DNA of 16,453 bases from contig JANRBC010000089.1 in NCBI GenBank assembly GCA_030727685.1, positions 4,957 to 21,409 on the forward strand, read 5' to 3'. This document shows, one piece after another, positions 1 through 7,075 of the stretch. Both the position numbers and the translations under genes were made by a program. The stretch comes from Ilumatobacteraceae bacterium. GTDB taxonomy: Bacteria; Actinomycetota; Acidimicrobiia; Acidimicrobiales; Ilumatobacteraceae. Position 1 is the first letter of the stretch, and each line of letters begins with the position of its first letter. The notes below the pieces were generated by a model. That model was given only the letters and a program-made list of their open reading frames with translations, searched no databases and was not told the origin of the DNA.

Positions 1-2
1 TC

Positions 3-149
3 TTGCTTGTTGTAGTTCTTTTCGGCGGATCACGTCTTCCAAAAATTGCTCGCAATCTCGGCAAAGCCCAAAGCGAACTTAAAAAAGGTCTCGCCGAAGG
101 CATTGCAGACTCTAAGAAGGACGAAACCCCAAAAACTGACTCCAACTAG
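3..149 (+). CDS. tatA: Sec-independent protein translocase TatA (C-terminal part, 5' truncated)
   Basis: The reading frame open from base 3 to the TAG at 147-149 encodes the last 48 residues of a TatA/TatE-type protein. It begins inside the hydrophobic helix (LLVVVLFG), passes the short hinge with a G-S-R-L-P-K element, and continues into the amphipathic helix (ARNLGKAQSELKKGLAEG). A short hydrophilic Lys/Asp/Thr-rich tail follows. TatA oligomers form the variable pore of the twin-arginine translocase, which moves folded proteins across the cytoplasmic membrane. The start codon and most of the membrane helix lie outside the window. The gene is convergent with ppx, with 29 bp between the stop codons. 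TatB is the alternative, but the very short tail favours TatA. Confidence 0.85.
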   Translation: MLVVVLFGGSRLPKIARNLGKAQSELKKGLAEGIADSKKDETPKTDSN

Positions 150-160
150 ATTTGGTGTCG

Positions 161-177
161 CGGCAGATTGCCTGCCG
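161..177. repeat. Small inverted repeat between the convergent tatA and ppx genes
   Basis: CGGCAG at 161-166 and CTGCCG at 172-177 form a perfect 6-bp stem around a 5-nt loop. It sits between the tatA stop and the ppx stop. No T-run follows on either strand, so it is not a canonical intrinsic terminator, although it could weakly end or stabilise both transcripts. Confidence 0.25.
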
Positions 178-178
178 A

Positions 179-1729
179 CTATTTGAGAGCGAGTACTTTT
201 ACTCTCGTCGCAAGCACATCGGCGAGCATGTTTCTTCGCTCATTGGCTGCGTAAAGGTTTAGTTCAATATCTGCCTTAGCTGATGCCTTAGCAAAGATTA
301 GAAGTTGTTCATCTTCGGCGCGTACCGTCACTGATTTGACTCGTCCGTCTTGGGTTCGATCGAGACCAATAGCAATGCGCAAGATTGCAGCGAGCGAAGT
401 TACCAGCGTCTGATCTTTTTCATTGAGTTGTGCAAACTCTGCGTGTGATTGCTTAGGTGCGCTCTTACGGTGGTAGCGCGCGATGACCGCAATCAGTTCT
501 ATTTCGCGGTCGGTTAGACCAACAAGTTCTGAGTTTCGAATTACATAATAAGAATGAAGATGATGTTTTGAGTGAGAAACGACCACACCAACATTTGCGA
601 GCAAAGCCGCGGCCTCAAGGTATCTGCGCGAGGCAGGTGGGAGAGCCAACTTTTTCTGCAGGCAATCAAAAAGTGAGAGAGCAATTTTTGCAACATACGC
701 CGAATGCTCGGGGCGATCATCACAACGGTCAGCGAGTTGTTTAACGCTGAGCAATGCCGGGTCGATGTCTTCGGGATTGTCGAGTAATTTCTCGCGAGCA
801 AGAGTGTCAAAAAGGACGCCTTCTCGCAATGCGTAGTCAGAGTAAGTGAATTTAGTTACGTCAAATGACTGGGCGATGCCCTCCAAAATTACGGCTCCAG
901 CCAGGATGATCTCAGCGCGCGATGAATCGAGATTAAATATGCGCGCCCGCTCTTTGACAGTCGGTGCGTCTGCCAACAAATCCAACATCTTCGTTACATC
1001 TTTAGCGCTGAATTCGCACCGGTTGTATGACTTTGGTTCTGGTTCGTCGTTGAGTTTTCTTATAAGTTTGGCAACTGCTTCGACCGAACCTGACGAACCG
1101 ACGGCAATCTCAAAGCCAAGTTCGAGCACCTCCGGCTTAATAGTTGCCAACATTGATCGCACGAATTTTCGACAACTGCTGAGAGCACTTGGATGAAGTG
1201 CATCTGTGCTGAAAAATCTGTCGGTTAGACGAACTGCACCGAGCTTAAAACTGCGAGCTAGCAATATTTCGTCACCAGCAGCGATTACTAGTTCGGTAGA
1301 GCCGCCACCAATATCGCAGAGCAACATTGGTTGTTCGCCGGCAGCAACTGCGTATCTGGCACCAAGGTGAATGAGTCTTGCTTCTTCAACACCCGAAATC
1401 ACTTCGACTTCGATATCGGCTTCTTTTCGTGCACGCTTGATAAATTCATTGCGATTTTTAGCCTCACGAACTGCACTTGTCGCAACAGCGCGTAGTTTTG
1501 CGCCGTGTACATCAGCGACTGCTCGCATTCGTTTTAACGAAGCGATTCCTCGCTCGATCGCTTCAGCCTCGAGTTGCTTCATGTCGCCGGCGCCATGGCC
1601 AAGTCGAATTACTTCTTTTTCATTGGTAATCACTTCAAAGCCTGTCTCAACTGGCTTGGCTACGACTAAGTGAAAACTGTTTGTTCCGATATCAAGTGCG
1701 GCAATGACTGTTTCTGATTCTGAGCCCAC
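179..1729 (-). CDS. ppx: Exopolyphosphatase / guanosine pentaphosphatase (Ppx/GppA family)
   Basis: A 516-residue protein, close to the roughly 510-residue length of two-domain Ppx enzymes. These release orthophosphate from polyphosphate ends; some members hydrolyse pppGpp. The N-terminal ASKHA ATPase-like part shows phosphate-1 motif ALDIGTNSFHLVV (residues 11-23), ATSAVREA (83-90), the conserved SGVEEARLIHLG with catalytic-type glutamates (112-123), and phosphate-2 motif LLCDIGGGSTELVI (136-149). The C-terminal part, from about residue 320, is an HD-like helical domain as in long Ppx proteins. The start is a GTG at 1727-1729; the only ribosome-binding-like sequence is a weak AAGATG. It diverges from the 1794-4289 genes (unknown gene and ppk), so enzymes making and degrading polyphosphate are back to back. 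Ppx versus GppA specificity cannot be settled from sequence alone. Confidence 0.93.
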   Translation of the reverse strand: MGSESETVIAALDIGTNSFHLVVAKPVETGFEVITNEKEVIRLGHGAGDMKQLEAEAIERGIASLKRMRAVADVHGAKLRAVATSAVREAKNRNEFIKRARKEADIEVEVISGVEEARLIHLGARYAVAAGEQPMLLCDIGGGSTELVIAAGDEILLARSFKLGAVRLTDRFFSTDALHPSALSSCRKFVRSMLATIKPEVLELGFEIAVGSSGSVEAVAKLIRKLNDEPEPKSYNRCEFSAKDVTKMLDLLADAPTVKERARIFNLDSSRAEIILAGAVILEGIAQSFDVTKFTYSDYALREGVLFDTLAREKLLDNPEDIDPALLSVKQLADRCDDRPEHSAYVAKIALSLFDCLQKKLALPPASRRYLEAAALLANVGVVVSHSKHHLHSYYVIRNSELVGLTDREIELIAVIARYHRKSAPKQSHAEFAQLNEKDQTLVTSLAAILRIAIGLDRTQDGRVKSVTVRAEDEQLLIFAKASAKADIELNLYAANERRNMLADVLATRVKVLALK

Positions 1730-1762
1730 AAATGCACATCTTAGAACGCGATGGTTCGACGG

Positions 1763-1768
1763 TAGGAT
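1763..1768 (+). promoter_or_regulatory. Candidate -10 element in the ppx / unknown-ppk divergent spacer
   Basis: The 64-bp spacer between the ppx start (1729) and the next gene (1794) contains TAGGAT, a TAnnnT-type -10, with TTAGAA at 1741-1746 as a poor -35 at 16-bp spacing. It would give a short leader containing the AAGGAG ribosome-binding site. The match is weak. No PHO-box-like repeat was found here, unlike upstream of phoU. Confidence 0.25.
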
Positions 1769-1793
1769 TTAACGACTAATCGAAGGAGACGTC

Positions 1794-2120
1794 ATGACAA
1801 ACTACGCAGAAGCAACAACTTTGAACGAGCCACCGCGTGGTCATGCGCGTATCGTTTATCTCGGCCCAGCGTCACCTCATTGGGAGGTCTACGGCGACTA
1901 CGGCGACCAGAACATGCTTGAAGAGTTTCGCGCACGCACTCTCGCTCGACTTATTCTTTTGCCGCGCAACGACCCACAGTTTCGTCGCAATCAAGAGCGA
2001 GTCAACAAAGACGCCGAGCGCGAGCGCATCAGCATCGAATGGGAGCTCGGGTATGCAAATGCTGCCGAAGCTCCTGCTGCGGCACCAGCGGCCACACTTG
2101 CGCCAACACCTGCCGAATAG
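1794..2120 (+). CDS. Conserved-looking hypothetical protein upstream of ppk
   Basis: A 108-residue soluble protein with no signal peptide or membrane segment and no function I can assign. Residues 18-50 (HARIVYLGP, HWEVYGDYGDQ, EEFRARTLARL) look like a folded core. Residues 57-85 are charged and rich in Arg, Glu and Asn (DPQFRRNQERVNKDAERERI, then EWELGY), probably helical. Residues 90-108 are a low-complexity Ala/Pro tail. The start is secure: ATG at 1794 with AAGGAG at 1783-1788, spacing 5. It is co-directional with ppk (57-bp gap) and probably shares its transcript, suggesting a link to polyphosphate metabolism. That link is inference from position only. An overlapping frame (1837-2181) is a shadow with an implausible composition. 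Confidence 0.8.
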   Translation: MTNYAEATTLNEPPRGHARIVYLGPASPHWEVYGDYGDQNMLEEFRARTLARLILLPRNDPQFRRNQERVNKDAERERISIEWELGYANAAEAPAAAPAATLAPTPAE

Positions 2121-2177
2121 GCGCGATTTTAAATCTGCGTTTTATGCGACCAAAAATGTCGCTGAAGTGAAGTTCAA

Positions 2178-4289
2178 GTGACATTTTGGCGAAATCGCTT
2201 TTTAGCAAACGTACGAGAGCAAACAGATTCGTACGATAAAAAACAGGTGCAAAACTACATCAACCGTGAATTGAGTTGGCTCGACTTTAACGATCGAGTT
2301 TTAACTTTGGCAAGCGACGAGAAAGTTCCGTTACTTGAGCGCTGTCGCTATTTGGCAATTTGTTCGTCAAATCTTGATGAGTTTTATCAGATCAGAGTTG
2401 CTGCACTCAAAGATCAAATCGCCGGTGAAGTTCATACGCCAACAGCAGACGGAATGACACCGCAAGAACAATTGACCGAAATTACAAAACGAACTCAAGA
2501 TTTTGTAGCTAGACAACACAAAGTTTGGGCAGAAGAGTTGCTACCAAGACTCATGCAATCTGGCGTCTCGGTCGTCAAGTGGTCAGAATTGAGCGAGACC
2601 GAACGAGCAAAACTCTCAGACGACTTTGATCGCAGAATATTTCCGGTTCTGACACCGTTGGTTGTCGACCCTGCTCATCCGTTTCCTTATATTTCGAACC
2701 TTGCTCTCAACTTGGCAGTCGTTGCCCGTGATCCACAATTGGGCGAGCAGAGGTTTGCGAGATTGAAAATTCCGAAGAACATTTCTCGCTTTATGAGGGT
2801 GGGTAGCGGCAATAAATTTGTCTTACTTGAAGAGGTCGTCTCGGCTAATTTGCCACGGTTGTTTCAGGGCATGGTGATCGAGCAGTGTTTTGTTTTTCGG
2901 GTAACACGTAATGCCGACCTCTCGCTTGATGATGAAGACGCAGAAGACTTGTTAGCAGCCGTCGAAATGGAACTACGTCGTCGTCGTTTTGGTCGCGCAG
3001 TTCGACTTGAAATCCCAAGGGGCACTGCTCAAGAAACAGTTGACTTGATGTGCGAAGAACTTGAACTAGAGGCCGAAGACATCACCCACCACACAGGTTT
3101 GATCGAAATGAATGCGTTGAACCAATTGGCGTCTCTCGATTTACCTAGTTTGAGATTTAAACCCTGGCCGCCGCTTACCGCCGGCAGATTGTTGGCTGCC
3201 GAATTTAATGGTCACAGTATTTTTCAGGTCATTCGCGAGAGACAGTTGTTGGTTCACCATCCTCATGAGTCGTTTGCATCTTCGGTTGAGTCTTTCGTGG
3301 CACAGGCTGCAAGTGACCCAAAGGTTCATTCAATAAAAATGACTCTTTATCGAACCTCAGGTGACTCGGCGATCGCCAAGCATCTAGTGCGTGCCGCCGA
3401 ATCAGGCAAGCAAGTTGCTGTTGTTCTTGAAATCAAGGCGCGCTTTGACGAGGCTCGAAACATTGCGTGGGCAAAAGAACTTGAGTTCGCAGGCGTTCAT
3501 GTTACTTATGGCATTGTCGGCTTGAAGACTCACTCAAAGTGCATATTGGTGGTTCGCGAAGACAGCGACCAAATGAGGCGTTATGTTCACATCGGTACCG
3601 GAAACTACAACTCGGTAACTGCCAGAGTTTATGAAGATATTGGGTTCTTTACCTGTGAAGAACAAATCGGCTCAGACGCAACTGAACTTTTCAACTATTT
3701 GACGGGGTATGCCAAAGAGCCAGATTATTTGCGATTGTTTGTCGCGCCACATCAACTACGTCCACGAATTCTTGAGCTGATTCATCGCGAGGCATCATTC
3801 AAGGACAAAGGTCAGATAACACTCAAACTGAACTCAATTTCTGACCCATCAATAATTGATGCACTTTATGCGGCAAGCAATGCTGGCGTGAAGGTAGACC
3901 TCATCGTGCGAGGTATCTGTTGTTTGCGCGCTGGGGTACCGGGTATGTCCGAGAACATTAGAGTTCGGTCAATACTTGGTCGCTACCTTGAACACTCACG
4001 TATCTATAGGTTCGAGCACGGGCTAGAAGACGAGTCTCCATTGCACTTGATTGGTTCAGCAGATTTGATGGGGCGCAATCTTGACGGACGAGTTGAGGTA
4101 TTGGTACCCCTCACGCACCCCAAACATCGTGCGTGGCTAGATAAAGTTCTCAGTTTTCTGACTGCAGAAGATGTCGTTCACTTCAAACTCGGCAGCGACA
4201 ATAAGTGGGTCGAACATAATTCGGACGCTGAATTTGGAGACGCTCAACAACGTTTGCATGAGTGGGTTGTTGCAACTCAGGTTCGCTGA
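2178..4289 (+). CDS. ppk: Polyphosphate kinase 1 (Ppk1)
   Basis: A 703-residue protein of normal Ppk1 length. It reversibly transfers the ATP gamma-phosphate onto a growing polyphosphate chain through a phosphohistidine. The N-terminal domain begins with the family signature YINRELSWLDFNDRVL, followed by LAICSSNLDEFYQIR. The phospholipase-D-like catalytic half contains GLKTHSK with His452 and YVHIGTGNYN with His471. Their 19-residue separation equals that of the E. coli catalytic pair His435/His454. Later elements include NSISDPSIIDALYAASNAG and VRGICCLR. The start is a GTG at 2178; an in-frame TGA at 2163 leaves little room upstream, and the ribosome site is only GAAG (2169-2172). A 5-bp inverted repeat (2146-2150/2158-2162) lies just before it and has no obvious role. 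ppx is the opposing enzyme across the divergent spacer. Confidence 0.97.
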   Translation: MTFWRNRFLANVREQTDSYDKKQVQNYINRELSWLDFNDRVLTLASDEKVPLLERCRYLAICSSNLDEFYQIRVAALKDQIAGEVHTPTADGMTPQEQLTEITKRTQDFVARQHKVWAEELLPRLMQSGVSVVKWSELSETERAKLSDDFDRRIFPVLTPLVVDPAHPFPYISNLALNLAVVARDPQLGEQRFARLKIPKNISRFMRVGSGNKFVLLEEVVSANLPRLFQGMVIEQCFVFRVTRNADLSLDDEDAEDLLAAVEMELRRRRFGRAVRLEIPRGTAQETVDLMCEELELEAEDITHHTGLIEMNALNQLASLDLPSLRFKPWPPLTAGRLLAAEFNGHSIFQVIRERQLLVHHPHESFASSVESFVAQAASDPKVHSIKMTLYRTSGDSAIAKHLVRAAESGKQVAVVLEIKARFDEARNIAWAKELEFAGVHVTYGIVGLKTHSKCILVVREDSDQMRRYVHIGTGNYNSVTARVYEDIGFFTCEEQIGSDATELFNYLTGYAKEPDYLRLFVAPHQLRPRILELIHREASFKDKGQITLKLNSISDPSIIDALYAASNAGVKVDLIVRGICCLRAGVPGMSENIRVRSILGRYLEHSRIYRFEHGLEDESPLHLIGSADLMGRNLDGRVEVLVPLTHPKHRAWLDKVLSFLTAEDVVHFKLGSDNKWVEHNSDAEFGDAQQRLHEWVVATQVR

Positions 4290-4300
4290 CCTGAAAATCT

Positions 4301-4344
4301 GTTCACTGTCGCGTCACTCGTTTGACAACTAAAGTTCACTTTTA
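4301..4344 (+). promoter_or_regulatory. PHO-box-like array of four 11-bp direct-repeat units upstream of phoU
   Basis: Units at 4301 (GTTCACTGTCG), 4312 (CGTCACTCGTT), 4323 (TGACAACTAAA, degenerate) and 4334 (GTTCACTTTTA) are spaced exactly 11 bp apart. This is the arrangement and GTTCAC-type core known for PHO boxes bound by actinobacterial PhoP/RegX3-type regulators. Against the Streptomyces unit as I remember it (G, G/T, T, C, A, Y, Y, Y, R, G/C, G), I count 9, 8, 6 and 8 matches of 11. The array sits 11 bp after the ppk stop and upstream of phoU-senX3-regX3, implying autoregulation. A TAnnnT -10 candidate, TACCGT, lies at 4351-4356. Confidence 0.65.
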
Positions 4345-4359
4345 ACGGGCTACCGTTAA
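4342..4359. repeat. Inverted repeat in the phoU promoter/leader
   Basis: TTAACGG (4342-4348) and CCGTTAA (4353-4359) form a perfect 7-bp stem with loop GCTA. As RNA the stem could extend by G-U and C-G pairs to about 10 bp. It overlaps the last PHO-box unit and the suggested -10. It could therefore be a second operator, an RNA hairpin in the leader, or a weak ppk 3' end. There is no T-run to make it a canonical terminator. Confidence 0.4.
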
Positions 4360-4401
4360 GGGAGTCGTAAGTTTGTAGTCGAGTAAGGGAAGGTGCCAGA
4401 A

Positions 4402-5133
4402 ATGGACGAAATTCGCAAGAATTTTCATAATGACCTTGAGTCTGTGCGTGCCGAAGTCATTCGACTAGGGGCATCTTTGACCGAGTCAATTCCTCGTGCT
4501 ACTGCGGTTTTGCTGAGTGGCGACCTCGAAGGCGCCGACTATCTAGTTCAAGCCGACGATGAGTTTGACGGTCGAAGTGCCGAACTTGAGGTTTCGTGTT
4601 TTGAAATTTTGGCACTGCAGGCACCAGTTGCCGCTGACTTGCGCCAAATAGTTGCAATCATCAAAATTGCCGGAGAACTCGAGCGTTCGGCCGATCTTGT
4701 AGTCAATATTTGCAAGGCAGCACGTCGTATATATGGTCACGATATTGATCCGATGTTGCGTGGCGTGATTTCGAAAATGAGCGAACAGGCACAAAAATTA
4801 TTTGCGGCCACTATGGAAGCTTTTGAAGAAAGTGATTCGGCAAAGGCTGCTGCAATTGACGATATGGACTCATATCTAGACAGCCTGCATCGTCAATTTA
4901 TTCAGCAGATTTTCGAGTCTCACTCAAAGTCAAAAATTGATCTGCAGGTCGCCGTTCAACTAGCGGTAGTCGCCCGTTTTTATGAGCGCATTGGCGACCA
5001 TGCTGTGAACGTAAGTGAAAAAACTAGGTTTATCGTCTCGGGTTGGGTGCGAGAGCGTGGTGGCATTGATCGCTACAAGGCTCGAGTCGGAGACCGAACT
5101 GGTGAGATTTTTCTTCCACGAACCGAAAGTTAA
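4402..5133 (+). CDS. phoU: Phosphate-signalling complex protein PhoU
   Basis: A 243-residue PhoU with the family's two three-helix-bundle repeats, each carrying a metal-binding acidic motif. The first is ELERSAD at residues 92-98, a variant of the usual ELERIGDH. The second is the canonical YERIGDHAVNVSE starting at residue 194. PhoU damps phosphate-starvation signalling by coupling the Pst transporter to the sensor kinase; it acts on the inner face of the membrane. I prefer ATG 4402 over the in-frame GTG 4393 because AAGG at 4390-4393 is 8 nt from the ATG, while the GTG has only 3 nt after AAGGG; the longer form would add three residues. It is 15 bp from senX3 and no pst genes are present. 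It is the first gene of a probable PHO-box-controlled operon. Confidence 0.94.
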   Translation: MDEIRKNFHNDLESVRAEVIRLGASLTESIPRATAVLLSGDLEGADYLVQADDEFDGRSAELEVSCFEILALQAPVAADLRQIVAIIKIAGELERSADLVVNICKAARRIYGHDIDPMLRGVISKMSEQAQKLFAATMEAFEESDSAKAAAIDDMDSYLDSLHRQFIQQIFESHSKSKIDLQVAVQLAVVARFYERIGDHAVNVSEKTRFIVSGWVRERGGIDRYKARVGDRTGEIFLPRTES

Positions 5134-5148
5134 GCTCAGAGACCCCTT

Positions 5149-6306
5149 GTGGACCTGATTTTTTTCTTGACTGGCTCGGCAGTGACTGCAGTGATCGCAT
5201 TTTTGATCTCGAAGCGCTCATCAAAGAATTTAAGCAAGGCAATTCAAAATGAGGCGCTCGTAAGTACTTCAAATACCGAAGACCAGTTAGAGAGTTTGAT
5301 GGACGCTCTGGATCTCTTGCCAATCGGTGTAGTAGTCGTTGACTTGAAACTTGGTCGTAAATTGCGCAATAACGCAGCGGCTGCGATGACTGGCGTGCGA
5401 TATGTAGATATTTTGGTGGATCAGGCGGTCGATGAAATGCTCGAAACAATAGTGACGTCAAAGTCGAGTGAGCGCATTCTTGAAGCAGTGGCAGGCACAA
5501 CTCGTTTCTTTAAGATTCGCGGTCAAGCAATCGACCAACAAAAAGTGATTGTGACTGTTGAAGACATCACTGAAAAATCAAGAATCGATACTGTGCAAAC
5601 AGACTTTGTGGCGAACCTCAGCCATGAACTCAAGACGCCGATTGGTGCCGTTGCGGCACTTGCAGACTCGCTAAATGGAGAGACTGAAACCGAAGTTGTA
5701 TGGCGACTTGCCGAGCGAATCGTCACAGAATCTCACCGAATGTCGCGCATTGTTGACGACCTGTTAGATCTGTCTAGAGTCGAATTCGGCGGAACCGAAG
5801 AGTGGTCTGACGTCGACCTTGGCTCAGTTTTAGTCGAGGCTGTAGGCACCAATCAACATGCGGCCAAACGTCAAGGTTTGGGTTTGTCGCTGACTGGCTC
5901 AGCAGAGTTGTTAGTTCGCGGTGATAGGTCGCAATTGGTGTCGGTAATTTCAAATCTGGTTGATAATGCGATCAAGTACAGCGAAGCTGGTGGCGTAGTT
6001 CGGGTCGAAGGAATGATTCAGGGTGACGAAGTCGTAGTAACCGTTACTGATCACGGCATTGGTATCGCCGAGCGTGACCAGAAGCGAATTTTTGAGCGCT
6101 TTTATCGTGTCGACAAAGCCCGAAGTCGGGCAACTGGTGGCACCGGTCTGGGTTTATCGATCGTGCGCCACATTGTTCTAGAACATGGCGGATCAATAGA
6201 TGTGCGGTCCGAAGAAGGCATCGGCTCAACTTTCATGGTTCGTTTGCCGCGCGTAACCAAACAAAACAAAGAAACAGTTTTAGATCAGACAGGGGCTTTG
6301 GCATGA
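5149..6306 (+). CDS. senX3: SenX3-type phosphate-responsive sensor histidine kinase
   Basis: A 385-residue kinase. One N-terminal membrane helix (about residues 2-20) is followed by a short linker and a PAS-like domain (about 45-140, with LLPIGVVVVDLK). HisKA has H-box NLSHELKTPIGAV with phospho-acceptor His159. HATPase_c shows N-box SNLVDNAIKYS, G1 DHGIGIA, F-box IFERFYRVDKARSRATGG, and G2 TGLGLSIVRH. The H-box and RVDKARSRATGG stretches closely resemble mycobacterial SenX3 as I remember it. There is no large extracytoplasmic sensor domain, so the signal probably arrives through PhoU and the PAS domain, as in PhoR/SenX3 systems. The start is a GTG at 5149 with a weak ribosome site. The stop overlaps the regX3 start (ATGA), indicating translational coupling. 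Confidence 0.92.
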   Translation: MDLIFFLTGSAVTAVIAFLISKRSSKNLSKAIQNEALVSTSNTEDQLESLMDALDLLPIGVVVVDLKLGRKLRNNAAAAMTGVRYVDILVDQAVDEMLETIVTSKSSERILEAVAGTTRFFKIRGQAIDQQKVIVTVEDITEKSRIDTVQTDFVANLSHELKTPIGAVAALADSLNGETETEVVWRLAERIVTESHRMSRIVDDLLDLSRVEFGGTEEWSDVDLGSVLVEAVGTNQHAAKRQGLGLSLTGSAELLVRGDRSQLVSVISNLVDNAIKYSEAGGVVRVEGMIQGDEVVVTVTDHGIGIAERDQKRIFERFYRVDKARSRATGGTGLGLSIVRHIVLEHGGSIDVRSEEGIGSTFMVRLPRVTKQNKETVLDQTGALA

Positions 6307-7022
6307 GTATCAGTAATTCACTTCCTACGATCTTGGTAGTCGATGACGAAGAATCTTTTATCGAGGCACTTCAAGTTGGTTTAAAGCGTGAAGGCTTTCG
6401 AATCGAAGTTGCCCGTGATGGTGCAGAAGCTTTAGCCATGTTCGACGCTGTCAAGCCAGACGCGGTTCTTTTGGACGTGATGCTGCCAAAAGTTGGTGGC
6501 ACGGACGTATGTCGTGAGATTCGCAAGAAAAGTTCAGTTCCGATAATTATGGTTTCGGCAAAAGGTTCAGAGATCGATACGGTCGTTGGGCTTGAAGTAG
6601 GCGCGGATGACTACATCGTTAAGCCGTATCGCCTTCGTGAACTGGTTGCTCGGTTGCGTGCCGCACTTCGTCGTGGAGAATTGTCGAAGTCTGAAACTGA
6701 TTTGACCGGTGTCGGCACAGTAGCCATCGGTGCAGTCTCAATAGATCCTGAACAACATGTGGTGACAATTCGTGGAGAAAATACAAAACTGCCGCTTAAA
6801 GAATTCGAGTTGCTTTATATGTTGATGGCAAATGCTGGTCGAGTGATGACCAGAGAGACGCTTATCGATCGGGTTTGGGGCACTGACTACTTTGGCGACA
6901 CCAAAACACTTGACGTTCATATCAAGAGGTTGCGCGCAAAGATTGAAAAAGAGCCTGCTGATCCGCAGTTGGTTGTGACTATCCGTGGGCTTGGCTATAA
7001 ATACGAGAAAATGGGCGTATAG
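6303..7022 (+). CDS. regX3: RegX3/PhoB-type response regulator (OmpR family)
   Basis: A 239-residue two-domain regulator. The receiver (about residues 8-122) has the acidic pocket Asp14/Asp15, phospho-acceptor Asp58 in LLDVMLP, the Ser of MVSAKG, and the lysine of IVKPY. The OmpR/PhoB winged helix (about 140-236) shows LPLKEFELLYMLMANAGRV, the recognition-helix stretch GDTKTLDVHIKRLRAKIE, and the terminal hairpin VVTIRGLGYKYE. It overlaps senX3 by 4 nt and is its obvious partner. By analogy with RegX3, PhoP and PhoB it would control phosphate-starvation genes. The 11-bp repeats at 4301-4344 upstream of phoU are the most likely local binding site. No clear terminator follows in the 53 bp before the next gene. 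Confidence 0.93.
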   Translation: MSISNSLPTILVVDDEESFIEALQVGLKREGFRIEVARDGAEALAMFDAVKPDAVLLDVMLPKVGGTDVCREIRKKSSVPIIMVSAKGSEIDTVVGLEVGADDYIVKPYRLRELVARLRAALRRGELSKSETDLTGVGTVAIGAVSIDPEQHVVTIRGENTKLPLKEFELLYMLMANAGRVMTRETLIDRVWGTDYFGDTKTLDVHIKRLRAKIEKEPADPQLVVTIRGLGYKYEKMGV

Positions 7023-7059
7023 CTCTTTCAAAGTCAGGTCTTGCCCCGGCGTCACCGCT

Positions 7060-7069
7060 GAGACGTCTC
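7060..7069. repeat. Perfect 10-bp palindrome just upstream of the MFS gene
   Basis: GAGACGTCTC at 7060-7069 reads the same on both strands and ends 6 bp before the GTG start at 7076. It could be an operator or the core of a short hairpin. A palindrome this short is also expected by chance several times in a window this size, so support is weak. Confidence 0.2.
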
Positions 7070-7075
7070 GGTCGT

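Noticed and set aside
2146..2162. GCGAC / GTCGC inverted repeat before ppk as a terminator or attenuator
   Set aside because: Only a 5-bp stem with a 7-nt loop and no T-run. This is expected by chance, so it is mentioned only under ppk.
1837..2181. 114-aa open frame overlapping the unknown gene before ppk
   Set aside because: It is shifted against a frame with an excellent ribosome site. Its composition (Arg/His/Ser-rich, no domain) is typical of a shadow, and it has no ribosome site of its own.
4322..4327. Perfect TTGACA hexamer as a sigma-70 -35 box for phoU
   Set aside because: No acceptable -10 lies 16-18 bp downstream (4344-4350 is GC-rich), and the hexamer straddles the boundary of PHO-box units 2 and 3. 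It is better read as part of the array, though activator-assisted use cannot be excluded.
5030..5500. 156-aa antisense open frame across phoU and senX3
   Set aside because: It lies opposite two well-conserved genes, has no domain or ribosome site, and its sequence looks like reverse-strand translation.
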